From contig CM046442.1 of assembly GCA_025506515.1 (NCBI GenBank), forward strand, positions 14,933,687-14,997,686: a stretch of 64,000 nucleotides of DNA. The letters run 5' to 3'. The position numbers and the translations under genes are program-made. Positions 34,284 through 46,944 of this stretch are shown in pieces. The notes below the pieces were generated by a model, which saw only the letters and a list, made by a program, of their open reading frames with translations, had not been told where the DNA came from and made no database searches. Each line of letters begins with the position of its first letter. Position 1 is the stretch's first letter. This DNA is from Flaveria trinervia (taxonomy: Eukaryota; Streptophyta; Magnoliopsida; Asterales; Asteraceae).

Positions 34284-36920
34284 CACTAATCATTTACTAT
34301 TTTAAAAATTCAATATAAACTAGCTATTCATAAAAAGTTAGTTTAAACCATGTAAACAAAACCGTTTTTATTGAATCAACCTACTAACCAACCCGACATT
34401 TAGTTTGTTATTTTTGAAACTTTAACACGTTAGTTGTTCGCCAAAAAATTACTGAACTAAAATCATAGGCCACGAAAAAATTCGATCTTTGTTGATTAAA
34501 ACTTGGAGTATACAAAGACTATACACAAGTATACAACAAGCTACTGGTTAGATTTGCCAAAACTACGCATGTATCCTTTTTAGTTTTTACTCAAAACATT
34601 TCTTTGAGGCTTGAGACTTGAGTCATGATTTCTACCTACTAAACATCCAAAATAGTTTTAAAAAATACCTTACTAAAAGAAAAAGAAATCTTTCTGTTAG
34701 TTGAAAGGGGCTAGTTTGTAACACTCACCCCAACATTGCGTGGGGTCGTCATTACAAGCCTTAAAAATACATAATTAAATAATTTAAGTGTATTCAATAT
34801 AGTTATTATAAGTGTTTAAACCCAATTATCCAACAAATTACTATTAAGCTTAAGGTTGGTCTCGGTTCTAAAACTAATATAACTGAGCCAACTCGCTAGG
34901 CTCAAAAACTCTAAACGGACTAAAATTTGAGTTTAAATTTTGATTATTTTATATATCTTTCATATGCAGTTAAATATCATAACAAAGAATAATATTGTTA
35001 CAGAATTTATAAAATTCTGATTCAATACTTAAAATAAAATAAAGTTCAACACCTAAGCGGCTGGCTAATTAGCATATTCAATGTATTGAATATATTAATT
35101 CCCAAAAAATAAAGTTACTGAATAAAGTAGTAAACTGAAATTGTTCAAAATACACACAAAAAATGTTTGTGAAAGTAAAAGTCCCAATAATCTCAAGCGG
35201 CATAAGATCACCGGTTCACCACGACTTGAAACCCATGATAAAGTAGTTAAGGTTTAATAAATCACACTAATAAATCCATATAACATATAATTACACTTTA
35301 AGCACAGGTTGATAGCTACAAATTAGCTTATGAGTTATGATCTCATCTTCATTTGTCTCATTGCCAACATGTTGTAGTAGCATATATAGGCTATATAGCA
35401 ACCTAGAAGATTAAGTATTCTAAAATTCAGCTAATTCTGCATGGATAGAGTCTAATCAATAGTTTTATTAGGACATATGTTTGTGAATATAGTATTATTT
35501 GGACATACATGCAACATTTGTAATATGAATTGTATTCTTTATCATTGTATAAAGATATGATCTCTCACATACACACATACACTCGTATATAGAAGGATTA
35601 TTTTAAAATGACTCAAAATCTTTAACAATGTAGAAAGTTATAAAAGAAACACCATGTGTCCACTGAAGGAAAACAAAGAGAAAGGGTAAATGCATTCTTT
35701 ACAAAAAAATCCTTCACATGCAAGTCATATGTAATTGTATCGTAATCTTTTAAATGTTCGTAACTTTCTCACATGTCAATTTTTTTTAAATTATATGATA
35801 AAATCAAGCATTTTCTTTCCTTTTCAACGAGTATAATATTAATGTATTTAAAAAACGACGTAAATTGGATGTGGCGTTTTACGATGTTCTACTGTCCGGA
35901 TTCGGTTTTGTTTGTAATAGAAACCAAAAAAACTGAACCGACACCGTAAAACCGAAATTGTAAAATTATAGATGTATTCATACACTTATAAATATTACTA
36001 GCCTATAAATTACTTATTTAAATTATGTTGTCTAAAATAGATAAATATTTAGGTTTTGAAAATAAAGTTTAAACTTTTTTGTTTGGTAGACAAAATTGTT
36101 TTATTATATTTTTGGTTATTGAATTTTGTTAATTGTAATTAATTTTAATGTTAAGTCATTTATAAAAAATATAGATTATGTTTAAAGATTAACAAAATGA
36201 TGTTCGCTTATAGTTTCTAGCTTAAATTCATTACTTTGAACCAATTTAAAAATAAAAACTTGAAGCCCAAAAACTAAGCTGAACCGATACCGAAGTAAAA
36301 ACCAAAAACAAGATATTGAAAAAGTGAAACCGAATGGTTTTAGAAACCTAGAAACCAAAATATCGGTTTTTGGTTTCAATTTTAATTTTAAGCTAAAACA
36401 AACAAATCAACCGTGTACACCTCTACGTAATTTTTATAGTCCGTTAGAAGTGTGTGATTTTATAGTGTTTTGATTTGGATTATTTTTGTGGTGTTTTTGG
36501 AATGAATGAATTTATGGTTTTGTAAGCTGAGTTACAAAAATGTAAGATTGTTAAAACATCATAACAAAATTACTCGGTTCTGAAAATGTTTAGTGAAAAT
36601 TGATGATTCAATGATCAAGTAGAAATATAAAAATTCAAGATTAACAGGTACATGACAAAGCACTATATCCAAAAAGTGTAACGTCTTGTTAATTTTTATA
36701 CGTGGATTTGGATTTTAGTGTCGTTATTATACATAACGATTATTAAAAGACAAAATCATATATAAAAGTATCATGTAGAAAAAGTTTAAATGTTATGTTG
36801 ATTTTTGTTATTGATGAAATATACAAATTAAAAAATCTAGTCATGTTGATATTTTACACCAAGAATGTAATACATCATCACAAATACAACCGTAACTCAT
36901 CTGTTAGAAGCCACTATATG
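34284..36920. other. AT-rich intergenic DNA with degenerate dispersed repeats
   Basis: No gene seen. 34715-35230 begins TTTGTAACACTCACCCCAAC and looks like a decayed LTR fragment. 35890-36425 is rich in AACCGAA/CGGTTTT words in both orientations and ends with CCGTGTACACCTCTACG, typical of short non-autonomous dispersed elements in plants. Family unassigned. Confidence 0.4.
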
Positions 36921-37056
36921 TTATTTGGTAAAAAAAACGTAATAAAATCGTTCATTTTTGTAACACCCAAAAATCCTGGAACGAGAAAAAAAAAAGGAAT
37001 AAATATGAGACTTTAAAGGGGCCGAGAGGGCCCCCCCCCCTCTCTTTTTTTTCGCC

Positions 37057-37140
37057 AGTAGTGTTAATTTTTGATCTGATAGTGTGAATTTTTGGTTCGA
37101 TAGTGTGAACTTTTGGTCTGATAGTGTGAATTTTTGATCC
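37057..37140. repeat. 21-bp minisatellite, four units
   Basis: Units begin at 37057, 37078, 37099 and 37120, consensus GATAGTGTGAATTTTTGGTC plus one base. The next copy decays into GGTAGCATAAG. Read on the minus strand the period gives a heptapeptide repeat of type SDQKFTL, but there is no sign that it is expressed. Confidence 0.85.
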
Positions 37141-37153
37141 GGTAGCATAAGTT

Positions 37154-37189
<36 letters not shown>
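37154..37189. repeat. AT dinucleotide microsatellite
   Basis: An almost pure run of TA units, 36 bases, directly after the minisatellite. Confidence 0.95.
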
Positions 37190-37191
<2 letters not shown>

Positions 37192-37507
37192 AGTTCGCCC
37201 ACCGTAAAAAAATTAATATCGCCCCCGCGCCCATATAAAAATATTTAAGCCCCTTCACTGCTTGTTGGTAAGCCACATATCTCTTCTAAATACAATTCAT
37301 GGGTATATATGAATATATGTGACATGTATGGTCGCTTAGTGGTGGATTCGTGGTCGTCAAGGATCAATTGATGTCTTCATGATTGTAAGAATAAATTTAC
37401 TTCTTAATCAAAGATCAATATGATTAGAACCAAATATCACTTGTTGAAATCAAGAAGCGTTAAAACTCAAATATTCTTGATTGAGAATTATTAATAAGAA
37501 TTATAAC

Positions 37508-37775
37508 TGTTAAAGATTAACACCAAAAAGTACGAAGAACAATACTACACAATCGATTTAGAAATGTGAACTAGAATACATGAAGAAGAATGAACAATTT
37601 GAGAGAGTTATTCAAACATTAAGCTAAGAACCCTATTTATATTGTTAATCAGAGAGATTAACTACCTAACTACAAATCTAAAGATATTACATTTAGCCCC
37701 CCCCCCCAAGAAAATTCTACTTGACACTTTGAAACCAAAAGTAGAAATGTATCCTAATCACTACCAATTCTTACA
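37508..37775 (-). repeat. Element 4 3' LTR
   Basis: 268 bp, TGTTAAAGATTAAC...CTTACA in window orientation. It contains a 13-base C run (8 in the partner). AAGGTGGAGAT just inside, at 37776-37786 on the minus strand, is the purine tract. Confidence 0.9.
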
Positions 37776-37811
37776 ATCTCCACCTTAGTGAATACGATAT
37801 CGTTAACTGAT

Positions 37812-39496
37812 CTAACCAATCTCAAGATCATTTAAACACTTGCTAAACTTTGCATTAGTTAATGCCTTTGTTAACATATCTGCAGAACTATCATCAATAC
37901 TAACATCTTCAGTCAACACTTCCTTTGAATTAACCACATCTCGAATAAAATGCATCTTCATATCAATGTGTTTTGTTCTCTCATGAAAAACCTGATTTTT
38001 AGACAATTGGATTGCTCCTTGGTTATCACACTTGACCACTGCAGTAATATCCTTACAACCTAACTCAGAGACAAAGGCTTTGAGCCAAATAGCATCCTTT
38101 ATGGCTTCGGTCAATGCTACATATTCAGACTTAGTTGTAGATGAGAAAACAACCTTTTACAAAGTAGACTTCCAACTAACAGGATTGTTAAACACCTTAA
38201 ACACATACCCTATGACTGGTCTACCCCTATCAGGGTCTTTAGCGAAATCAACATCAACATAACCAAGCACCACTAAGCAATCTTCTTTATTACCACTGAA
38301 TAATAGCCCATAATTCTTACTACATTTAGATATCTAAGTATCCATTTAACCACCTCCCAATACTTCTTACAAGGATTTGCAAGGTATCTACTAACAATAT
38401 TCACTACATATCCAAGGTCTGGTATTGTACAAATCATTAGGTACATCAAGCTACCCACTAAACTTGCATAAGGAATAACATCCATTCCCTTAGATCTTTA
38501 CTTGATCTTGGAAAATCATCAAGAAATACCTTAATATGTTGGCCAATGGGTGCGACTACAAGTTTAGATGCATCCATAGAGTAGTTTTTTAGCACCTTCA
38601 GCAGTATGAATACTAAGACAATACCAACCTTCCCTCATTCCTAAACCTAGTTATCTCCATTCCTAGAATCTTTCTTACACCGTCCAATTCCTTCATACAA
38701 AACTCATTCATTAAAAGTTGTTTAGTAGCCATAATCTCATCCTTACTCTTACTTGCTAGCAGCATATCATCAACATATAAGAGTAAATATATGTAGCAAC
38801 CCTCCTCATATTCCTTGTAATACACACATGGATCATAACTGCTTCTATTAAAGTCATTCCTTCACATATAGTCATCAAATCTCCTGTAACACTGACGAAA
38901 AGATTGTTTTAGCCCATATAAAGATCTCCTCAAGAGACGCATCTTCTCTTCTTGACCTGGGACTTCTAAATCCAATGGTTGCTTCATATAAATGTCTTTC
39001 TTCCAAAGTTCCATAAAGAAAGGATGTCTTTACATCCACCTGCTCTAATTCCATATCATGCAAGACTATAAGTGCAAGAATTATTCTAATGGAAGTATGC
39101 TTTACTACAGGTGAAAATATTTACGTATAACATATTCTAGCCCTTTGAGTATATCCTTCAGCCACTAGTCAGGCTTTGAATCTAGGTAACTCTACTTCTG
39201 GAATTCCATCCTTAAACTTAAAGAGCCACTTGCAGTCTACAAGTTTGCTACTATCTAGCTTATTAACTAAAACCCATGTCTTATTTTTGTGAAGAGCATC
39301 CATTTCATCCTCCATGGCTTTAATCCATGACTCTTTATTGCTTGAATTAATGGCTTTAGCATAACTCAATAGAACATAACCATCCTCATTCTTAGCTATG
39401 TTGAAAACAAATGTTGATTCTTCCCTTAAATCCCTGAACCTTACTAGTGGAACAATTTTTCTTCTTGGCCTGTCCCTAGCCAGATTATCAGGGGAA
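37812..39496 (-). pseudogene. Element 4 pol, RT and RNase H part
   Basis: Minus-strand order after the junction with element 3: WIKAMEDEMDALHKNKTW (about 39325), ELEQVDVKTSFLYGTLEE (about 39055), YLLLYVDDMLLASKS (about 38780), KILGMEITR, YASLVGSLMYLM (about 38470), and in RNase H AIKDAIWLKAF, NQGAIQLSKNQVFHERTKHID and a final TNAKFSKCLNDL with stop at 37812. At least four frame breaks (near 39160, 38870, 38610, 38270). It continues the integrase piece at 49676-51065, interrupted by element 3. Confidence 0.85.
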
Positions 39497-39501
39497 GTTC
39501 T
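39497..39501. repeat. Target site duplication of element 3, left copy (GTTCT)
   Basis: GTTCT here and at 49671-49675 flanks the TG...CA ends of element 3 exactly. Confidence 0.95.
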
Positions 39502-40435
39502 TGTTGGGTTTTGTTACATGTTTATCAAAGCAAGTTTGACCATTTAAACTTCAAAAACGCAGCGGATATAAGTGGTTAAAAGGTATTTATCAATCTGAAA
39601 ATTTGAACCATATTAACCCAAAACAAAACCCAAGAACAAAGGATCATATGTATGTGAAATAAATATCAAAACGAAAAGAACAACCATAGGATGTTCTTGA
39701 AACTACCTTTCAAGAACTAGATGTTGTAGTAAGGATGAGAAGAAGATGATGATACTTCTTGAATGTCTAGCCTCCAAAAGAGAAGACCTCAAGCTTGTAT
39801 ACCCACAAGCTCTTCCAAACACCTAGCTTGTTTGGTAGTAGAACACCAAGACCCAACTCCTTCTTGTGAACCCAAAAATCAGCAAGATGTTCTTCAAGTT
39901 CAACCAAAATCCAAAATTTTCAGCCAAGAGAGATGGAGAGAAAAGACCTTTGCTTGTGTGTGTGAGAGAGAGTGTTTGGAGGAGGAGTGCAAGAATGAAT
40001 AAAGTCTTGTAAAAACCAAGACTAAATGATACCAAATCCCCACAAAGGGGCGGCCGAATATGTTGTTTGAAATGGGTTCCCCCTATTTTAATTTTTATAA
40101 AAATTTACAATCTCAACCCATAAGTTTATAAAATTAAAATATCTTTTAATTTTATAACATTAACACACTTTTATTTGTTATTCTTTAACTCACTTAAATA
40201 ATGAAACAAATAATTTCTCATGAACAAATTATCCACATAATGTTGTTCTATTACAAAAGCAACGTTTTAGAAAACCCATTTTCTAAATTGGTGTCAATAT
40301 TTATTTGTATGATCTCATTAACAAATAAATATTTATTGGTGTTTGTATAGCTTGTTATTGGGTATGAACCGACTTGAATCATAACGTACTAACCACATCA
40401 ATCTTGTATGTGTCTTGGGCATACAAGATCCAACA
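39502..40435 (-). repeat. Element 3 3' LTR
   Basis: Starts TGTTGGGTTTTGTTACATG and ends AAGATCCAACA. The minus-strand purine run AAGTGAGAGAT at 40436-40446 abuts it and is the polypurine tract. Confidence 0.93.
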
Positions 40436-40446
40436 ATCTCTCACTT

Positions 40447-41201
40447 GCACAAGATTCATAGAAGATTGATGCAAGTAGTAAATACCGCCTAACAACGGTT
40501 TACTACCCTTAATACGTATGACTAAGTGCCATTCAATAACATCACCCCCTTCAAGTACCTTACTCGAAATGTTTTAGGTGAATCAATCATCTATCCTTTT
40601 GTCACAGATGTCATGTTAAATCCCAGAGACACAGAATAATCATTCTCCATTAATTTAACTTTATCAGACCTTAGACATACTCAACGAATAAGAGGGACAA
40701 ATCCCATCTTGACTACATACGTCTCTCACAATTACCTTGTATTATACCTGAACTCAAACTTATGTGCTGCCATGTTTCAAAACAGCGAAGAACTAAGTCA
40801 AAGTATAATATTCGGTAAATATCAAGACCCGATATGTATCTCAGGTCAAAGGATACCAAATGATGTTCGCCTTTACTCAAAATTACTTATGATCAATCAG
40901 GAGATTCCATGTAGTAATATTTGAGATGCAGGTCGGTCCAATATTTGTATCCCACAAATATCTATGAACTTTGGCAGCAACCTTTGCCCTATATTCATCC
41001 ATATGAATATCTACAAATCCAAGTTCATAATAGTCTTACCTTCATACTTGTTCCCACAGGTATGAATGACTATTGACGTTCTGAGTAAATGATTTACTAA
41101 TGGATTTTAAACATGCAAAAAGAAATATTAGTTGAATCACTATAACCAAATAATAAATTCAAGTGATAAAGGGTTACAATATCTAAATATAAAATTAAAG
41201 A
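40447..41201 (-). other. Element 3 3' untranslated region
   Basis: About 750 noncoding bases between the pol stop and the purine tract. No repeat structure or coding pattern noticed. Confidence 0.7.
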
Positions 41202-44200
41202 TCAAATCCAGTCACTTGAATATTGAAGTCCCATGGCACAAGTATGATTTTCATGCTTTGCCTTTTCAAGAAGCTTCGTGAGTGGATCCGCAATGTTTTG
41301 ATCCGTGTGAACTTTGCGAATACATATCTTTCCCTTTTAAACTTCATCCCTTATGTAGTTGAATCTCCGTTCAATGTGCCTAGTCTTTTGATGTGCACGG
41401 GGTTCCTTGATTTGAGCAATCGCACCCTCATTATCATAAAGAATTTCTAAGGGGTCCTGAATGGAAGGGACCACCACTAGATCGACTATGAATTTCTTTA
41501 ACCATGCAGCTTCCGGAGCTGCTAATGAAGCGGCGATGTATTCTGATTTTGTAGTTGATAATGCCACCACATCTTGCTTAGAGCTCTTCCAAGAGATTGC
41601 TCCTCCATTCAATATGAAAATGTACCCCGATTGTGAACGTGAATCGTCCCGATCAGTTTGAAAATTCACATCCGTGTAACCCTTTACTACGAGTTCCTCC
41701 TCACCAGATCCATAGATTAGGAACATATCTTTGGTCCTCCTTAGGTACTTAAGTATGTTCTTAATAGCCATCCAATGACTGTTTCCAGGATTTTGTTGGT
41801 ATCGGCTTGTCATGCTCAAAGCGCATGACACGTCTAGCCTAGTGCATATCATTGCATACATGATGGATCCTATAGCAGACGCATACGGGATTCCCTTCGA
41901 TTTGTCTTGCTCATTGTTTGATCTTCGACATTGAGTCTTACTCAATATCTCTCCTCTTTGGATAGGTACCATACCTTTCTTAGAGTTTTTCATCTTGAAC
42001 CTTTTCAAGATCTTATCAATGTATGCACTTTGATTTAAACTTATCAACCGCCTTGATCTATCCCTATAGATCTTTATTCCTAAAATATAGGTGGCTTCAC
42101 CAAGATCCTTAATGGAAAAATAACTTCCAAGCCAGGTTTTAACACCTTCCAAGGTTGGAATATCATTTCCAAATAGTAGGATGTCATCGACATACAATAC
42201 TGGGAAAGTGATGATGCTCCAACTAGCTTTCTTATATACACATGCTTCATCAGCGTTTTTGATGAACCCAAATTTGATTATCTCTACATCAAAACGGTGG
42301 TTCCAACTTCTTGATGCTTGCTTCAATCCATAGATTGATTTCTTTAACTTGCATACTTTGTTAGGATGCTTTTGATCGACAAAACCTTCAGGATGAACCA
42401 TATAGACATCTTCCTCAAGATATCCATTTCGAAAAGCGGTTTTGACATCCATTTGGCAAATCTCATAATCATAATGAGCAGCTATGGCAAATAATATCCT
42501 AATAGATTTTAGCATTGCAACCGGTGAGAATGTCTTATCATAATCAACCCCTTGAGTCTGAGTGAAACCTTTTGCTACAAGTCTAGCTTTATAAGTATCC
42601 AATCCATGCATATCAATTTTCTTCTTGAAAACCCACTTACTTCCGACTATCTTGGAGTTAAGAGGTGGTTCAACCAAGTCCCACACTTGGTTGTCATACA
42701 TGGATTGCATCTCAACGTTCATGGCTTCAAGCCATTTGTCATAATCCAAATTGGACATTGCATCACGATAAGTGATTGGTTCATCAGAATCCACCACATA
42801 GCATCCATCTACGAAAAATCCATATCTTTCAGGTGGATTACTAGTTCTACCAGATCTGTGAACGTTTTGTGTGTATTGATCAACTATTTGATCACCCTTA
42901 ACATCCTCATGTTGAGTGCTAGTGTCAACCAAATGTGTATCGGTTTGTGGTTCTTGATCCTTCTCAAGATCCACTGTTCTACTGCTAGTTCCTTTCGTAA
43001 GGAACTTAGCTTCTAAGAACTCAGCCTTCTTGGCAACAAACTCCTTTTGTTCCAATGGATCATAGAAATAATATCCCATAGAATCTCTAGGATATCCAAT
43101 GAAGATACACTTAGTGGAACAGCTTTCTAACTTGTTTGAGGTGGGAGTCTTAACATAAGCCTCACAACCCCATACCTTTAAATATGATAGTGATGGAACC
43201 CTTCCATGCCATATTTCAAAAGGTGTCGTTTCCACTTTCTTGGTTAGGGCCATATTCAAGATACGGACCGCAAAGAGCAAAGAGAAACCCCAAAATGATA
43301 GAGGCAATGAGCTTCTAGCCATCATAGATCGAACCATGTCCAATAGAGTTCGATTTCTCCTCTCGGACACACCATTGTGTTGTGGTGTTCCAGGTGAAGA
43401 TAGTTGTGAGACAATACCACAACTTCTAAGATGATATCTAAAAGAATTACTTAGGTATTCACATCCTCTATCGGTGCAGAGAATTTTTATTTTCTTGTTG
43501 AGTTGATTTTCTACTTCATTTTGGAAGATTTTGAACATTTCAAAAGCTTCATCTTTGTGTCTTAACAAGTACACATAACCATATCGACTATAGTCGTCGG
43601 TAAAGGTAATGAAGTATCTTTCATTGTACCTAGTCATTGGTTTAAAAGTATCACATACATCCGAATGTATGATTCCTAATAAATCTTTTTCCCTTTCGGT
43701 TTTGCCACTAAAAGGTGCCTTAGTCATTCTACCTTGTAAACAAGATTCACATACATCGAATGAATCATATTCACTTGCTTTTAAAAGACCATTATTTTGA
43801 AGTGTTTGTATGTATTTCTTGTTTATATGACCAAGACGGCAATGCTAAAGATAGGTATTATTCAAATCCAATTTGAGTTTCTTGGTGGTGGATTGGTATA
43901 ATGAGCTATCATATAATATGTTTTCATGAACCAATTCATAAATACCATTAATAGAAATAACATTAAAATAAAATATGTCATTTAAAGAAACATGAATTTC
44001 ATTTTCAATAAATGTCATAACATAACCATATTGTCTTAATTGGAAAACAGAAATAATATTCCTAGTCAAACTAGGAGCATACAAAACATTGTTCAAAAAT
44101 GCTTCCAAACCATTTGGAAGCTTCAAGATGTAGTCCCCTCAGTCTTCACTTGAACTTTAGCCCCATTCCCCATGTAGAGGCTAACATCCCCTTTCTTGAA

Positions 44201-44480
44201 GTCCTTTCTTCTTTTGAACCCCTTCAATAAGTTGCAAATGTGAGTTCCACATCCGGTATCCAATACCCATGTGTTAGAGGATATTAAATTTAGATCAATA
44301 TGAATCATGAAAATTGTACCTAAGGTTTGCCCAACATACCTCTTAGCTTGCAACTCTTTGAGATGGACTGGGCAATTTCTTGCCCAATGTCTAATCTCCC
44401 CACACTTGAAGCATGGGTCATTTGAAGCAACCTTTTGCTTCTTCTCCGCTTGTTTTGGTGGTGGCGTTTTTACCACTCCC
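41202..44480 (-). pseudogene. Element 3 pol polyprotein, nearly intact
   Basis: The knuckle CFKCGEIRHWARNCP (about 44420) ends gag. The protease site WVLDTGCGTHIC is near 44260, and a frame to 43845 ends in a TAG where HCRLGHIN expects a preceding Trp. From 43727 to 41337, 796 codons are open: integrase FTDDYSRYGYVY, CTDRGCEYLS, HNGVSERRNRTL; RT WVFKKKIDMHGLDTYKARLV, MDVKTAFRNGYLEED, SIYGLKQASRSW, LYVDDILLF (about 42190); RNase H GYTDVNF, STTKSEYIAASLAAPEAAW, HQKTRHIERRFNYIRDEV. A TAA at 41337 then interrupts; the frame beyond reads VHTDQNIADPLTKLL and ends at 41202. Only a frame change and two stops separate it from a full pol. Confidence 0.88.
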
Positions 44481-44860
44481 TTACCTTTTGCCCTTGGCAA
44501 CATTTTCCTTGGGTGCGGGGTGAGGCCTCTTCTTGTTCCCACCTTCACTGATGGTGAGAACGGGTAAAACATTTTTACCCATGGCCGCCTCAGCAGTTTT
44601 GAGCATAGAGTGAAACTCACTTATGTTCTTGTCCCACCCGTTCATGTTATAATTCATGACAAAGTTGTCAAACTTCTTTGACAAAGAGTTGAGGATCAAA
44701 TCTGTAGCCAACTCTTTCAAGACGGGAAAATTCAGCCTTTCAAGGCAGTCAATGTGGCTTTTCATCTTAAGTACATAAGATGAAACAGATTGGGTGTCAT
44801 CCATACTACATGCATGGAGTGCTCGAACCGTTTCGAAGCGCTCTACCCTTGCTTGTTGTT
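44481..44860 (-). pseudogene. Element 3 gag, C-terminal part
   Basis: Reads from the solo-LTR junction: QQARVERFETVRALHAC, SVSSYVLKMKSHIDCLERL, LILNSLSKKFDNFVMNYNMN, FHSMLKTAEAAMG, then NKKRPHPAPKENVAKG, a normal copia gag with the conserved YVLKM..I..L core. A one-base frame change near 44490 separates it from the downstream Lys-rich and knuckle segment. Joining it to 46945-47285 across one TTGTT copy restores the expected QQQAR junction. Confidence 0.85.
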
Positions 44861-45419
44861 TGTAACACCCGTATATTTTCTTTGAAGCCGACGTAAGAAG
44901 AAAAGAAATAAAATCCAAAGTCGGGGGATCATACTCGCCAAAACAGAAGAAAGATTGGATGAGTAGAGGAATAAGAGGGGAGGGCAGGCCACACTCTCCC
45001 ACACCCACAAAAAGTTTAGCTAAAGAGAGGAGAGGAGAAGAAAAGAGAGAAAAAGGAGAAAAGCTTGGTTCGAGTGGATTCGAGCTTGAAAATCAAAGTG
45101 TAGCGGGTCTAATCGAAGCTCTACTCAACGGTGTTGTTTTTGTGAGTTCTAGGACCCCTCTTTTACCCATTTTCAACTGATTTGGGGCTAGAACACATAG
45201 TGAAAACCCGTTTTGAAATGTGTGTGTTTGACCCGTGTGTATGTGTTTGTGTGTGATGCGAGTGATGTATGATTTTGGGCTTGTGTGTGCTTGAATGGTG
45301 TTTTGGTATGCATTCCTAAGGTTTAGGATGGTTGATTTGGGCTTAGAATGGGTTTGGAAGAGCTTGGAGGTCAAAAATGGCAAATTGGGTTCGAGATAAA
45401 TCTGCATTCTACACCAGTT

Positions 45420-45735
45420 AGGGCTATGCGACCGAATGGCATGCGACTAAGGTCCATACGCATGTCAGTCATGAGATTTAGGTTCATTCGCATGTGAATC
45501 GTGCGACTGGAGCCCATACGCATGTCAGTCATGTGACTGAGGATCATTCACATGAGTCATGCGACTGAGGCCCATACACCTAGTTCCATCTGCATTAGGA
45601 CCATCCGCACAAGTGTTCATCCGCATTAGGTCAATTCGCATGGGTGTCCATTCACATATTATCTATTCGCATGATGTTCAGTCGCCTAGAAGGCCATGCG
45701 ACTAAAGGGTGCCCATACGCCCAAGTAGGGCTTAT
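45420..45735. repeat. Degenerate tandem repeat within the solo LTR
   Basis: Variants of CCATACGCATGTCAGTCATG and GCGACTGAGG recur about eight times, spaced 20-60 bases. CpG content is higher than in the surroundings. Confidence 0.65.
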
Positions 45736-46243
45736 GCACTCGAGGAAAACGTATTTTATTTACTGACTTTCGGGGGAAAGTGGAGATGTAAGTTTTGATG
45801 TGAAAGGTTCCCGGGAGTTCATATAAGTTGACTTTTGAGGTCATAGACACTATGTTGGGCATGTTGATGATGTATGATGTTGTATAATTATGCATGATGT
45901 ATGCTATGTATGTATGATGATGCCCTGTATGATGATGTTATTGACTGTGTATGTTATGTTCCTTGCTTTGTATGTTTATCTTTCATGTGGCTTTACATTA
46001 AATGTTAATGAATGAAATGAAAGTATTACATAACGTAAAGTGGAAGATAATGAAAAGAGGAACATGATGGATGCATGCATTAATGAATGATGTAAGTAAT
46101 GAAAGTCTTGCAAGCCTTGTATGTCGGGACACGCCCCATTGTAGGGTGTTAGCCCAACGGTGTGCGGATTTGCTACCCCAGAAGGATGCCCATCGGGGTC
46201 TTTCTTTGTGATTGACCATTCGTATGGAACCATTGTTGCTTGC

Positions 46244-46477
46244 CTTCGGTACTATGGCCAAAGGTGTTGTGCATCGTGATGGAAGGTCTATGATAGGCTT
46301 TGGCCCAGTACCATGTTACGAAAGGGCATAGCACATGACAATGGTACACCTAAACTTTATCTTCGGTACTATGGCCAGAGGTGTTGTGCACGGTGATGGA
46401 AGGTCTATGATAGGCTTCGGCCCAGTACCATGTGACGGAAGGGTAAAGTTCATGGTTTTGACAGAATGAAAAGATGT
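46244..46477. repeat. 117-bp tandem duplication within the solo LTR
   Basis: CTTCGGTACTATGGCC starts at 46244 and again at 46361. Both units continue through GATGGAAGGTCTATGATAGG and GGCCCAGTACCATG with few differences. The second unit decays at its end. Confidence 0.8.
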
Positions 46478-46944
46478 AATGGTGAACGAATGAATGAAAG
46501 TAAGAATGTATAAATGAATGGAAGTTAATGAATGATGAAGATAATAATGGCATGATCTATGTGTACGTATGATGTATGATCGCATGAAAGTAAAGAACGG
46601 TTTTAAACGAAAGATAAAGTAGGTTTTATCTTAAAACTAGAACTCACTTAGCAACAATGACTTTTATGTGTTTCCAGTTGGCAGGTAGTGGTTGCTGAGG
46701 ATGGCATGAGGTGGCTACTCAGCTCTTTTGGATGGTATCCATATTTATAATGCTTTTGTGATGTAATGCAACATGTATTTTGTAACTTGATAACAATGTA
46801 TTGTTTTGCAAAAGCCTTTATAATGAAATGGAATGTTTGTTTTAAACCCGCTGCAACGTTTTTATGTAAGATAATGAAAATATATCTTTTACGTGCAATG
46901 ATTGACCAGCTGTAAGCGTCCCGAGAATGGGGCCTTATATTATT

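Larger units (their letters stand above)
44861..46939 (+). mobile_element. Ty3/gypsy-like solo LTR (2.08 kb) inserted in element 3 gag
   Basis: Begins TGTAACACCCGTATATTTTC and ends GGGGCCTTATA (a CA end changed to TA is likely). Flanks TTGTT (44856-44860) and TTATT (46940-46944) fit a 5-bp duplication with one G/A change. No internal gag or pol, primer site or purine tract is present, so I read it as a solo LTR left by LTR-LTR recombination. The TGTAACACCC start and CGTCCCGAGA..GGGGCCTTA end match what I know of long gypsy LTRs in Asteraceae. Orientation is inferred from that motif order. A short complete non-autonomous element is less likely. Confidence 0.75.

Noticed and set aside
39823..40035. 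70-codon ORF with a hydrophobic stretch in the element 3 LTR
   Set aside because: The counterpart in the other LTR is shifted and altered, and LTR ORFs of this size are expected by chance.
41461..43016. Plus-strand ORFs of 66 and 154 codons opposite element 3 pol
   Set aside because: They are shadows of the 796-codon pol frame on the other strand.
44861..46939. A complete short non-autonomous LTR element instead of a solo LTR
   Set aside because: No pair of direct terminal repeats, primer site or purine tract was seen inside. The tandem 117-bp unit is internal and too short.
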